A stretch of 64,000 bases of DNA from assembly GCF_030247195.1 (NCBI RefSeq), contig NC_080672.1, forward strand, positions 84,752,113 through 84,816,112, written 5' to 3'. Positions 1 to 11,289 of the stretch are shown here, piece by piece. Source of the DNA: Topomyia yanbarensis (Eukaryota; Arthropoda; Insecta; Diptera; Culicidae). Both the position numbers and the translations under genes were made by a program. Positions within the stretch are counted from its first letter, which is position 1. Every line of letters starts with the position of its first letter. The notes beneath the pieces were generated by a model, which searched no databases, was not told the DNA's origin, and saw only the letters and a program-made list of their open reading frames with translations.

Positions 1-360
1 GGAAGTGAATATTAAAATACCTTGCGCGATATTACAATTATAAACTTAACACAAAGAGTTCTACGCTAAACGCCCAGTGTTAGGCCTGTTAAAATTGATA
101 TATCTCATAAAATACTTTCATTCTGAAATTTTCACTCAAGCTTCTCGATAAAATTATAAATTATTTAAAAAAACACAAAAATAATTTTTTGGCTCAATTT
201 AAAAAAAATCATTTGCTTCTAACATTTACAGTTACATAACAAAAAAAATATTACCAAAATATTTCCGGTGAGATCATGAGAAAACAAGACTTTTGTTATT
301 TAATGCTTTTTCCACAAATCTAATAGTTTCTGAGTTATCAGTGATTAAAAATGTTTAAAT
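1..360 (+). repeat. Left arm of the palindrome
   Basis: Non-tandem AT-rich sequence, inverted and apparently identical in 2200-2562. It starts GGAAGTGAAT and ends ATGTTTAAAT just before the array. Identity of both arms means recent formation, gene conversion, or an artefact. Confidence 0.85.
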
Positions 361-1481
361 ATATAAAATTTATAAAATTTATAAAATTTATAAAATTTAT
401 AAAATTTATAAAATTTATAAAATTTATAAAATTTATAAAATTTATAAAATTTATAAAATTTATAAAATTTATAAAATTTATAAAATTTATAAAATTTATA
501 AAATTTATAAAATTTATAAAATTTATAAAATTTATAAAATTTATAAAATTTATAAAATTTATAAAATTTATAAAATTTATAAAATTTATAAAATTTATAA
601 AATTTATAAAATTTATAAAATTTATAAAATTTATAAAATTTATAAAATTTATAAAATTTATAAAATTTATAAAATTTATAAAATTTATAAAATTTATAAA
701 ATTTATAAAAGTTATAAAATTTATAAAATTTATAAAATTTATAAAATTTATAAAATTTATAAAATTTATAAAATTTATAAAATTTATAAAATTTATAAAA
801 TTTATAAAATTTATAAAATTTATAAAATTTATAAAATTTATAAAATTTATAAAATTTATAAAATTTATAAAATTTATAAAATTTATAAAATTTATAAAAT
901 TTATAAAATTTATAAAATTTATAAAATTTATAAAATTTATAAAATTTATAAAATTTATAAAATTTATAAAATTTATAAAATTTATAAAATTTATAAAACT
1001 TATAAAATTTATAAAATTTATAAAATTTATAAAATTTATAAAATTTATAAAATTTATAAAATTTATAAAATTTATAAAATTTATAAAATTTATAAAATTT
1101 ATAAAATTTATAAAATTTATAAAATTTATAAAATTTATAAAATTTATAAAATTTATAAAATTTATAAAATTTATAAAATTTATAAAATTTATAAAATTTA
1201 TAAAATTTATAAAATTTATAAAATTTATAAAATTTATAAAATTTATAAAATTTATAAAATTTATAAAATTTATAAAATTTATAAAATTTATAAAATTTAT
1301 AAAATTTATAAAATTTGTAAAATTTATAAAATTTATAAAATTTATAAAATTTATAAAATTTATAAAATTTATAAAATTTATAAAATTTAGAAAATTTAGA
1401 AAATTTAGAAAATTTATAAAATTTAGAAAATTTATAAAATTTATAAAATTTATAAAATTTATAAAATTTATAAAATTTATA
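361..1481 (+). repeat. Tandem array of ATAAAATTT (about 124 units)
   Basis: Pure 9-bp tandem repeat with few variants: a T-to-G near 711, a T-to-C near 998, an A-to-G near 1317, and a local cluster of TTAGAAAA variants at about 1388-1430. The clustered variants suggest local unit duplication rather than independent mutation. Confidence 0.95.
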
Positions 1482-2199
1482 AATTTTATAAATTTTATAA
1501 ATTTTATAAATTTTATAAATTTTATAAATTTTATAAATTTTATAAATTTTATAAATTTTATAAATTTTATAAATTTTATAAATTTTATAAATTTTATAAA
1601 TTTTATAAATTTTATAAATTTTATAAATTTTATAAATTTTATAAATTTCATAAATTTTATAAATTTTATAAATTTTATAAATTTTATAAATTTTATAAAT
1701 TTTATAAATTTTATAAATTTTATAAATTTTATAAATTTTATAAATTTTATAAATTTTATAAATTTTATAAATTTTATAAATTTTATAAATTTTATAAATT
1801 TTATAAATTTTATAAATTTTATAAATTTTATAAATTTTATAAATTTTATAAATTTTATAAATTTTATAAATTTTATAAATTTTATAAATTTTATAAATTT
1901 TATAAATTTTATAAATTTTATAAATTTTATAAATTTTATAAATTTTATAAATTTTATAAATTTTATAAATTTTATAAATTTTATAAATTTTATAAATTTT
2001 ATAAATTTTATAAATTTTATAAATTTTATAAATTTTATAAATTTTATAAATTTTATAAATTTTATAAATTTTATAACTTTTATAAATTTTATAAATTTTA
2101 TAAATTTTATAAATTTTATAAATTTTATAAATTTTATAAATTTTATAAATTTTATAAATTTTATAAATTTTATAAATTTTATAAATTTTATAAATTTTA
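1482..2199 (-). repeat. Same 9-bp array, opposite orientation (about 80 units)
   Basis: The unit switches to AAATTTTAT, the reverse complement of the left unit, near 1481. Variants are rare (for example near 1648 and 2076). This half is about 400 bp shorter than the left half, so the switch lies about 200 bp right of the palindrome axis at 1281.5. Confidence 0.93.
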
Positions 2200-2562
2200 T
2201 ATATTTAAACATTTTTAATCACTGATAACTCAGAAACTATTAGATTTGTGGAAAAAGCATTAAATAACAAAAGTCTTGTTTTCTCATGATCTCACCGGAA
2301 ATATTTTGGTAATATTTTTTTTGTTATGTAACTGTAAATGTTAGAAGCAAATGATTTTTTTTAAATTGAGCCAAAAAATTATTTTTGTGTTTTTTTAAAT
2401 AATTTATAATTTTATCGAGAAGCTTGAGTGAAAATTTCAGAATGAAAGTATTTTATGAGATATATCAATTTTAACAGGCCTAACACTGGGCGTTTAGCGT
2501 AGAACTCTTTGTGTTAAGTTTATAATTGTAATATCGCGCAAGGTATTTTAATATTCACTTCC
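2200..2562 (-). repeat. Right arm of the palindrome
   Basis: Exact reverse complement, as far as I can read, of 1-363. It ends ATTCACTTCC at 2562, after which the sequence is no longer related to the arm terminus. Confidence 0.85.
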
Positions 2563-2617
2563 AAATTTTTACACAATATATTCAACATGATTCTTAATAT
2601 TTGAAGAAGTAAAAATA

Positions 2618-2800
2618 TTTGATCCAATTTTAACTTTGTTTCTAATAATTGCAGATTTCATCAGTTATATAACAAAAAAAAAGTTTTTGTGTTTTTTCGG
2701 TAATCTTATTTGAAAATGCACCTTTTTTATTTAATGTGTTTTTCCATATATCTAATCCTTTCCGAGTTATTAGTGATTGAAAAATGTTCAATTTAAATAA
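2618..2800 (+). repeat. Diverged copy of the inner part of the palindrome arm
   Basis: Aligns by eye with about 185-355: both carry CAGTTAYATAACAAAAAA, then TTATTTAATG, then a TTTTTCCA / ATCTAAT / GAGTTATYAGTGATT string and AAAATGTT. It has the same orientation as the left arm and sits just outside the right arm. It shows the arm is a dispersed repeat with older copies. A short ORF over it on the minus strand (2642-2848) is not convincing. Confidence 0.65.
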
Positions 2801-2850
2801 CTTCAATAGTTCAAAAACCAATAACTTAAAAAAATCATATTCAGCCAAAA

Positions 2851-3985
2851 CAAAAAATACGTATCAATTATTGCTAGCTAAAGAATGCAAGAAAAAAAAT
2901 TGGAAGGAATTACAATTTTGGTTGTAAATCTGACGTGGAATGACCCATATGTAGATTTGCATTACTGCCTACACAAACTAAGTTTCTTGTGTTAAAAAGT
3001 GCTATTCAACTATTATTTTATTATGTCAACAGAGTACGAACAAAGCTACTTCTAATTGTCCGGTTTGTATATTTCAAATCCTTGCTCTCACTTGTGTACT
3101 ATGACTTTTAAATTTCCATTATTTTCTCTTCTTATAAATCTCAAGCTTGTAGAAAAATGTAACTACACAGCAGTCAAAATAAAAATGGAAAAAAGCAATA
3201 AAGTATTTATATTGGATGTGAAAATCACAATTACATAACCAGGCTTTTGGGCTATTTTCGCCCAGAACAACGACATTAATTACCATATTTATTCCTTAAA
3301 TGTCAATAACTTCCATACGACTTCAGATCACACTATGATTCAAAAACACAACCAATTGGTTCTCATGTTACATAGTCGATGAGATAAGAACGGTTAATCT
3401 GAATATTTATTTCCCATCGAAGTAGAAGCACCTCGAGATGCGCGCTAAATATTCTATATGAGGAAAAACAAACTATTTTGTTACAGCAAATTACAACTCA
3501 AATGAGTTAAGTTAGCCAAAAATATTTAAATAATGGATAAACCTGCACCTCACCTTTTTGTAGTATTTGAAAACAGTTCATAGGATTTTTGCCATATTTT
3601 TTATTCCTTAGCCATTGGACATAACAATTTCGATTTGTCATTTTCTAAAGGAAAACTCTTACGCCTAAGAACGAAGTTTCTTCATTGCGCAGTGATAAAG
3701 TTATTATGCTTGGTGGGTTTCTAATTATTTAATCTTAAAACCCACCGAAACGCCTACAATCTGAAAATTTCTCCTGTAAATACAAACTTAAAATTAAGAG
3801 TCTACATTTATCCATGAAAACATTATGCGTCTTGCTCCATGAATGGTAAAAGCATCACTAGTTGTAAAATTAAAAAAAAACAGAAGCCACTTGTTGAGTT
3901 TGATTTGATGGTGCATTATAAACAATATCTTATGTCTATTCATGAAGATTTCGGATTATTTATTACTGCGAAACTTCACTGTCAT
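2851..3985. other. Unassigned AT-rich sequence
   Basis: No coding region, RNA gene or clear repeat boundary recognised. Only short ORFs without recognisable motifs. Confidence 0.4.
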
Positions 3986-3987
3986 AC

Positions 3988-4095
3988 ACATGTACATACA
4001 TGTCATAAATATGACATGTACATGTCATATACATGTCATAAAATTTATAAAATTTATAAAATTTAAAAAATTTATTAAATTTATAAAATTTATTC
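3988..4095 (+). repeat. TGTCAT palindromic cluster plus short 9-bp array
   Basis: Repeated ACATGTCAT / ATGACATGT words make local dyads at 3988-4040. They run directly into about six units of ATAAAATTT (some imperfect) at 4039-4093, the same unit as the giant array at 361-2199. Confidence 0.7.
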
Positions 4096-4735
4096 ACAGC
4101 CCTAGATCACTGATGGCGAATCAAAAATTATTGGAATGTATTGTCCATTATCGATAATTCCGAAAGTCCCGGGATTCGGGGCAAATTCCAGATCAAAAGC
4201 TTCCACTTCGGTGATGATTGAACCAAATTTCACTAACCTAGTCTGAAATAGAAGGTATATATGAAGGTAATATGAAGTGCGGTGTTGAACCCTCCATATA
4301 CCCCTGCACCTTCTACCTCTCAACCCCCCTCCCATCTCTCGCCCCCCCCCACCCTCTCAGACCAACCTCCTACAGGCATTCTCTTCATCCACCCCGTATA
4401 CTAAAATAAGTTAGATGATTCCCGACGCATCTTCCCCCTCCCACCAATTATATCCCTTCCATTCTCCACCATGAAGTTAACACGAAGACAACATTGAACT
4501 CACACTGATTAAGCTATTTAAAGATTATTTTTTTAAGTATGTCAGTGTCAACGTGTTGCTTATCAGGTTCGTGACAGTCGTGCACTTATATATGCTCAAT
4601 GCTCATCAAGTGTAATAAGAATGTAATAGACATTTCCACAATGTTATATTGAGCATAACCAGTCATTCAATCATAGTTTGGATAAATGAGAAAGGCACAA
4701 TTGCACCACTAGGTGGATTAAAACAGGTTTTTCAT
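4096..4735 (+). repeat. Interspersed repeat ending in GAGAAAGGCA..CTAGGTGGATTAAA
   Basis: The 3' part (about 4480-4735) aligns with 12035-12275. The 5' part (4096-4200, with CCTAGATCACTGATGG and CCCGGGA) aligns in reverse with 41740-41830. It includes a C-rich stretch at about 4315-4460. No coding potential recognised. Confidence 0.65.
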
Positions 4736-4739
4736 ATGC

Positions 4740-5007
4740 ATTTTATTCGTTTTTTTTAGTTCACATATTTTATCGACTTTGTTCATTTTAATAATCTGAC
4801 TATTTTTCGGTCATTCATTTTATTTATTTCATCCAGAAAATTAATTATTTTTATTTTATTAATTTATTCTATTTTTTTTACCCTTTTAATATCGTTAAAT
4901 TTTTCATTTTAATAATTTTATTCCGTTTATTTTTTTCTCTTTTTATTCAAATGTTCAATTTTTTTATTTTGTTTATTTTATTCATTCTATTCGTTATATT
5001 GATTTTA
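4740..5007. repeat. T-rich low-complexity tract (TTTTATTCATTTT-like)
   Basis: Degenerate ATTCATTTT/TTTATT words, the same cryptic simplicity seen near 7610-7950, 27300-27410, 35400-36380 and 45250-46760. Confidence 0.6.
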
Positions 5008-5122
5008 TTAATCTCTGCATACCCATGTTGCTTACAAACAACATCGTTTTCACACAGCTATAACTTTGAGGTTAGACAAGACTTGCTCACAAAAGCAAGT
5101 AATGCTACTTATTGGGACTATT

Positions 5123-7200
5123 GGGGGATACTATGAGAAACCGGGCCGACTGCAAAATATGACCATCGTCAAATCGAACGAAACTTTGCAGTTGTGTTCG
5201 GTTTATGAATCCCCATGATTTTCTTGGGCAATAGCAATATTTTGATACAAGAGCAATTTTTCAAAGGGGCGTGGACGCTTCTACGTGCATTAATTTCAAT
5301 TTTTTTTTGTTCGATGACTCTATTTTATACAGCAAAAATATCTGAGAACAAGGTACAGGGAATGAATACTTCATTAGGGGCCGTACACAAATGACGTAGC
5401 TTTTTTCTGGCGATTTTCGACCCCTTCCTCCCCCCTCGTAGCATTTGGTCACAAAATTCTAACCTCCCCCTTGTAAATGACGTAGCATTTCCCTAATAAA
5501 AAAATACATATGCTTTTCAATTCTTTTAAATGCATGTCCTTACAAAATGTTTGACGACTTTTATCAACATTTTCATTATAACAGCAAATTGCCTACAAGC
5601 AAGTACATTTCATGACAAATGTAGTGTGGATAGTTTTGTTTAGAATTTTACATGTCAAAAAGCATGAAGAGAAGTTCACAATCCTGCAGCTGCCAACGAT
5701 TTTAGGAAGCATAAGCTCAACTAAATTACTAAATTTTCTTTGATTGAATCCGAAAGAAAATTTAATTCAGCTACCAAAATAAGTCTACTAATTAGCAATA
5801 TTAGCTAGCTAATGTGGCAATTTAAATCCGCATGAAAAATCTTCCCATTTCTTTGCGAGCTTGCCATTTCGCGAACAGTAAAATTTACAAAATGAAAAAC
5901 CGCGTGAAAAGCAACTTGGGAATGGAGGAACATTAAACTGTTTTCTCTAATTAATGGGTTTTGATGCCCGTCAAAAAAAAAACTTAAACTTCATGCTACG
6001 TCGCACAATTTCTGACCCTACCCTCCCCCTCGTCACACTTCGTCACAAATTTGTTATACCCCCCCTACCCCCCAAGATGCTACGTCATTTATGCACGACC
6101 CCTTACGAAAAAAAACATGCACTGAAAAAAAATATTGTGTCATTTTTCACAAAAACAATTTAAATAAATGGTTTATAATATCACCTTAATGTCGAAAGAG
6201 AAGATTCAGGAAATGTTATGGGCCTTTTGAAAAACCTATTTTTGTTGATGGAGAAACGAGAATAACTTACGAAAAGGTCGTAACAAAATAAAAGAATTGT
6301 GTTATTAAAACAAAATTTAAAATATCTCAAGAACTACTATATTTTAGAAATTTTTTGTTATGAGCAATTTGATTTAAAATGGTGTTTGGAATCTTATTCG
6401 AAAAGAAAATGCAAGTCGTATGAATTATGAAAATATGTCAATAGTTGTTGTTAGGAAAACTTTGTATTGTTCTAAATACACTGAAAAAGTTTCTTTTACG
6501 CTTTTAAAACGACAAATATTAGATTTTTGATAGTTTATGATGGGGTAACGAGAATAACTTTTAAAAAGGGCCTAATCACATGAATTATCTGTTTTTGTTG
6601 GAACAAAATTCCTAATATTTCGAAAACTATCGCATTTGTGAAAATTTTTGTTAAATGTATTTTGTTTTCAAACGATAGTAAGAATTATATTCTGTAATAA
6701 AATTACAGTTTTGTATGTCAATTAGCATGAAATTTTAAAACACGTATAAAGTTATTGATAGAAAAACTATTTTAACAATAAGTTCTCCATCATATAACCA
6801 CATTCGAAATGTTTTTTTCTCTTTAGGTTTTTGTTGACAATATATAAAAAATCAGAAAAAATGGGTTTTTTGCAATTTAACAATTTTTTGTTTGTGTGAA
6901 AAATGACACAACACTTTTTTCAGTGTATATTTTTTTCGTACAGAAACGTTCATTCCCTGTAACTCATTCTCAGAAAGTTTTGCTGTATAAAATAGAGTAA
7001 TCGAACAATTTTTTTTTGAAATTATGACACGTAGAAATATCTACGACCTTTTAAAAAATTGCTCTTGAGTAACAAAATTTTTACTGATTGTGAAAAATGT
7101 TTAGTCTTCCATGTCGGTGAAACGTGTAAAATTTCGTAGGAATCTAAGATTGTCAGTCACGATTTTCAATATTTTCGGACGGATCTTAGTGGAATTCCTC
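5123..7200 (+). mobile_element. Element with GAGG-type termini and 4-bp TSD (TATT), deleted copy
   Basis: TATT occurs at 5119-5122 and 7201-7204, and the interrupted MITE rejoins correctly at one TATT. The right end reads GGAATTCCTC; the left end is GGGGGATACTATGAGAAACC. It is related to 16739-18973 but lacks most of the left inverted arm, so it is not a palindrome. It contains a Harbinger-type insertion at 5377-6102. No ORF of note. Superfamily unassigned; 4-bp duplications are known for Chapaev and Sola, among others. Confidence 0.75.
5377..6102. mobile_element. Harbinger-type MITE with TTA target duplication
   Basis: Termini GGGGCCGTACACAAATGACG (left) and the inverse of TGACGTAGCATCTTGG further in: the right end reads TACGTCATTTATGCACGACC then CC. 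TTA flanks it at 5374-5376 and 6103-6105. Long imperfect inverted arms include C-rich stretches with repeated GTCACA and TACGTC words. PIF/Harbinger elements use TWA targets and insect MITEs of this type often start GGGGCCGT. Length 726 bp, no transposase. Confidence 0.8.
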
Positions 7201-7587
7201 TATTATCTCTTATTTGAGCGCTAACAGCTAGAAGAACTGAAGTTATTGCAGTTGTTCTGATTGAATTCCACTGAAGCATTTTCAGTTATCGGTGAATAAT
7301 TATATTTTGATATATCTTCGTTGGCTTAAAATATTTTTGAAATTTGATGAATGTTATCAATTTAGATTGTCTTCTACTTCTCTTGCCGCCCTATTGAACC
7401 ATTGAAAACTTTGCAGGAGATGTGTACTGAGGATCGGAAGGTAAAACGGGCAAGCTTCTAGCACTGCTAGAGAAGCATCTATCATGATCAAAACAGGTGT
7501 TCCGTGCTTCTTTACTCCAACACGTTTAAGAAAGGAAAACGGGTTTGGAACCCTCTATGTGCTAGAAAAAAGTAGGGCATGAAAGAG

Positions 7588-8335
7588 TTTATTTCGTCCA
7601 TATTATTCCTTTTGATTGTTTTATTAATTGTATTATTTAAATATATTTTTTGTTTTATTCCTATTATTCATGCATTTATTTTATTAATTTTTTTAGGTAA
7701 TATATTTTATTAATTCTCTTCATTAATTCCCTATATTCATTTCATCCAATTTGTTAGTTTGAAACAATTTAATTTATTATATTATTTTACAACTTTTTTT
7801 AAATATTGTCGAATTTTCGTTTAAGCTAAACTAATTCGATTTATTTATTTTTTTAATTTGATTTATTTGAATTATTCTACCAATTTCGTGAATTTGATAC
7901 CTTTTATTAAATTTTTCTGCTCTATTATTTTTTTTTTAATTTTACTCATGAATAATCCAACAGCAATATGTGATTTGTATTAACGATTTCGAACCGAAAA
8001 TTGAACGATGTTCGTGATATTTGGAGGTTGTACATGATTTCAAGCGCTATTGACGCTAGCTTAGTTCGTTAACTAAGTTAGTGTCGGATTCTGATGAGAC
8101 GAAGTCGAAACGTAAATTCCATAACTAATTTCCCATAATAGAGTTCATTACTCTAATGAAGATTAAATTCCTATTACACGAAAAAAAATCATCGGTTGAT
8201 TTATTAATTCATGCCTTGAATTATTCCTACCACAAACATGTTTGTTCAGAAATTGACATTTGAAAATATTTGAAATTGATATTTGGTATTTCTTGTGCAA
8301 AACTCTCGGCTCTTCGAATTAACAATCTAAAATTA
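7588..8335. other. T-rich low-complexity DNA and unassigned sequence
   Basis: 7610-7950 is TTTATT/ATTCAT-rich and resembles 4740-5007. 7950-8335 has no recognised feature. Confidence 0.45.
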
Positions 8336-8339
8336 ACAT

Positions 8340-9420
8340 GAACATCGGCAGCTTCTGCCTTTCTACAATCAATTATGCGACCTGTTGACCTCCCAAGTTT
8401 CCCAACCCAGACGCCATACGATCGTGCTGAGTGCTCAGCTCAGTCTTACTCTTCTGTTTATCTACTAATTCATTTAATTCCTCTACCACCTATCAAACAA
8501 CAACTCGCACACACACTCGAAAGGCATGCTCAGCTTCCATCCATTGACCGACTAATCGTTTCACGGGCACGGCTCTAGCAGCCGAAATATCCGTATTTCA
8601 AGCCTCAATCGTAGCTGCTTACCCACGAGAGTCAACAAATTGCATAATAAGCCACCATCAACAGGTCTGCCGTTTGACGGTTGTGTTGCCATCAGAAAAA
8701 ATCGCACATCTTCACGACCTTTGCTAAAGCTCTTCTTCATAAGCACTGATTGGCGGACAGATGTGCGATTGGATCACTACCGCATCGATTGCGCTCGGTT
8801 TAGGGTAGCTCTTATCAGCGGGCGCTTGTCCGATCACAAAACCACCACTCAATGATCATTACCACTGCTGGTGAGGGGGCCACTCTAAGTCGCTCTCTTG
8901 ATCTGACTCACACACCAGCCCAAGCGGAGCGAATCTGCAAACACATTGTGTGTTTGCACGATCAACGACGGCGAAAAAAACGTGAGTATCTTTGGGTGAC
9001 CTCCAGTGCCGGTAGAAGAAAGAGACTCGATGCGTACACAAGTGACGAACTCGAATCGTGTTGCTCCGTGTTGGACAGCTTTGACACTTGGCGAGATGTT
9101 ATAATGATAATGGATGAGAACCGAACAACCGACAGTGATAGCATGAAATTTACACTACCGCATTACTGTCTACCTTTATAGCTCCCGCTGAGGTTGAGGA
9201 GCTCGTAGTAAACGGGTAATTATAAATGCATAAAATTGCAATGGGGCGGAGAACTTGTAATGATTAGCATCTACACTACTGCGTGGTCATTTTGTTCAAT
9301 GAATTGTGAACGTTGCAAACTCGATGCGATTCTGCGTGAAAAGTTGCGTACCGATCTTCCGACAGCATTGTTTCATTAGAAGATCCGCATCTACGTTTTG
9401 CTTTCTGTGTGATTGATTGA
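8340..9420. other. Non-repetitive, less AT-rich block (function unknown)
   Basis: This block is visibly richer in G and C than its surroundings and shares no repeat with the rest of the window. It contains a 109-codon ORF at 8852-9181 (plus strand) with no recognised domain but a basic run HDQRRRKKREY, and a GTGAGT donor-like site near 8982. It could be a host regulatory region or untranslated exon. No function can be read from the sequence. Confidence 0.3.
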
Positions 9421-9834
9421 TGAATACATTAAAGTGTTTGTCAATCGTATTTCATAATACCGGTGGAAATTTTGGTCAGTACTCTGCGTCATTTATCGTG
9501 AGATTGGCATGCTTCAGCACAGTTTGATAGTGAAGATGCAAGGTGCGAACTTCATTGATTGGAAGCTATTTGTTATTCCTATTTCTTAATTTTGTTGTAA
9601 ATGTAAAATAAATTCTAATTGTTACCATAATAATTCTATTGTGTGGCAGGATTTATTTAAATTTGTTTTGACTGTAGAGTCCGAAAATTGTTACACAATA
9701 ATAGAATGCATTTATGCAAAAAAAAATTACAAGACCATACTTAAAATATTAATCTTTTCATAAATTTTTGGTGAATGATTGCACAGTTCTACACAACAAA
9801 CAAAAATTGAATGTACTTTTCACGTGATCTAGTT
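9421..9834. other. Unassigned AT-rich sequence
   Basis: Nothing recognised. Confidence 0.35.
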
Positions 9835-10755
9835 TCGATAAACAAGTGATAGTTGATAGTTGTTTATAGAGAAACGTGAATTATTTAAAAAAAAGGGTAT
9901 GATTTTACGAAAAAATTATTTTTGTTGAAACGAAATTCCAAATTTTTTGAAAACTATCACATATTGGGGGATTTTAATTAGAAGCATTTTAAATTGAAAT
10001 GAACTCTAGTAACATATTCTATAATAAAATTATAGTTTTTGTCAATTAGTATGAAATTTAAAAACATGTTTCAAGTTATTGTTAGAAAAACTTTTATGCT
10101 CGTAATGTAACGATATTTAAAATGTTTCTTTTCTTTTTTAATGCATTTGTTGACAAAAAATAAAAAAAAAACAGAAAAGCAGTTTTTTTCCAATTTAATT
10201 TTTTAACTTAAATTTTTGGTTTTGTACAAAATATCACAAATTTTTTTCCATCCATTTTGTTCTACCGAATTTCTATTTTTTCCTACCTTTTGCCTAGTTT
10301 TACACAGCCGGGAACTCAGTTAACAAAGCTTTTACCGAGATCATAGTAGAAGTGACGTTTGTTTTGCTGAAGCTAGGGAAATATATCACTGAAAATCAGT
10401 AAATTAAAGCCACTTTGGTGAGTTATCATTTGAAAAAAGTTCACTGACCGCTCAGTTGTGGAAATTACCGAACTGAATTGATTGTGTATGCATATTCTTT
10501 TTGCGTTGAACTATTTCTTCCTTTTAATTTGTTCTCGGATATTTTTGCTTTTGAAAATACGATAATCACATAAAATATTTTCGAAATTAATGCATGCAAA
10601 AATTTCTACGCCATTTTGAAAATTTTCTCTTGTGTCAAAATGTTCGAATTGCAAGAGGAAAACATGGAGATTCATAAACCGAACGCAACTGCAAAGTTTT
10701 GCACGAAGCGGCGATGGCCATAGTTTATGGTCGGCCGCATTTTCACTTCTTTACA
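9835..10755 (+). mobile_element. Decayed fragment of the 4-bp-TSD element family
   Basis: Aligns by eye with the right half of 5123-7200 (GAGAAACGTGAAT, AAAACTATC, GTCAATTAGTATGAAATTTA, TTGTTCTCGGATA), and its end (GATGGCCATA..GGTCGGCCG) matches the end of 16739-18973. An unrelated stretch, about 10258-10490, interrupts it. No clear target duplication. Confidence 0.6.
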
Positions 10756-11285
10756 ACTTATTATTACAGTATTCATCATATTGGCAAGCTTCGTTGAAAT
10801 TCTTTTTCCTCCTTTTCGGGTCACGCTTCATGTGTGTACTCTGCACGTTGATAATGTTGTAGTTGAAGAATCAGACTTTGAGTTTTGTGTCATGATATTT
10901 CATTGAACATGAACTTATAGTGGCATAACAACAATGACGCCCGCGATCGCGCTATACTGATTGGAAAGCATGGGTTATTCTCTTCCAAATGAGCCTAAGT
11001 TATTTTTGCGAAAATTTGTTATAAGCTATCAAAATGACAAAAAATGGTCATTACTGATATTAAATTTAAACGATAGTTTTATTGTAGTTGGCCATATTAT
11101 ACTTAGGCTGAATAAACTATTTTGCACGGTTTACCTAATAACTTTATTCCTATCAACTTCAAAATAAAGTTTGACTCATAAAGACAAAATACTTATTTTT
11201 GAGCCACCCTAATGAGCAGTTAATGTAATTTTTAATATATTTAAAAAGAAAACATATGAATTCAACGCACAAAAACTGATTTATT
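10756..11285. other. Unassigned sequence
   Basis: No gene or repeat boundary recognised. Confidence 0.35.
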
Positions 11286-11289
11286 TAGA

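Larger units (their letters stand above)
1..2562. mobile_element. Giant palindrome, foldback-like element with 9-bp repeat core
   Basis: The first and last roughly 360 bp are inverted copies of each other. I read them side by side and found no mismatch or gap: base 1 pairs with base 2562. Between them lies about 1.84 kb of a 9-bp tandem repeat. The layout (inverted arms grading into short tandem repeats) recalls Drosophila Foldback elements, but no transposase or host duplication is visible. The left boundary coincides with the window edge, so the arm may continue outside. The array is open in several frames on both strands, giving tripeptide runs such as (IKF)n and (INF)n; I regard these as non-coding. 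A missed-adapter or strand-switch assembly artefact is a real alternative. Confidence 0.8.
5012..7587 (+). mobile_element. piggyBac-type MITE, interrupted by nested insertions
   Basis: Left segment 5012-5122 matches 26198-26300; right segment 7205-7587 matches the rest of that MITE. TTAA precedes it at 5008-5011; the right target has decayed to TTTA. Removing the insertion leaves about 0.49 kb, close to the 519 bp of the intact copy. The left terminus is degraded. No transposase. This is the oldest-looking of the three copies here. Confidence 0.75.

Noticed and set aside
361..2199. CRISPR-like regular repeats
   Set aside because: Units are 9 bp with no spacers and the DNA is eukaryotic.
338..2225. 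Two 624-codon ORFs, one on each strand
   Set aside because: They are translations of the 9-bp array and the palindrome arms; a repeat unit divisible by three keeps frames open. No protein is supported.
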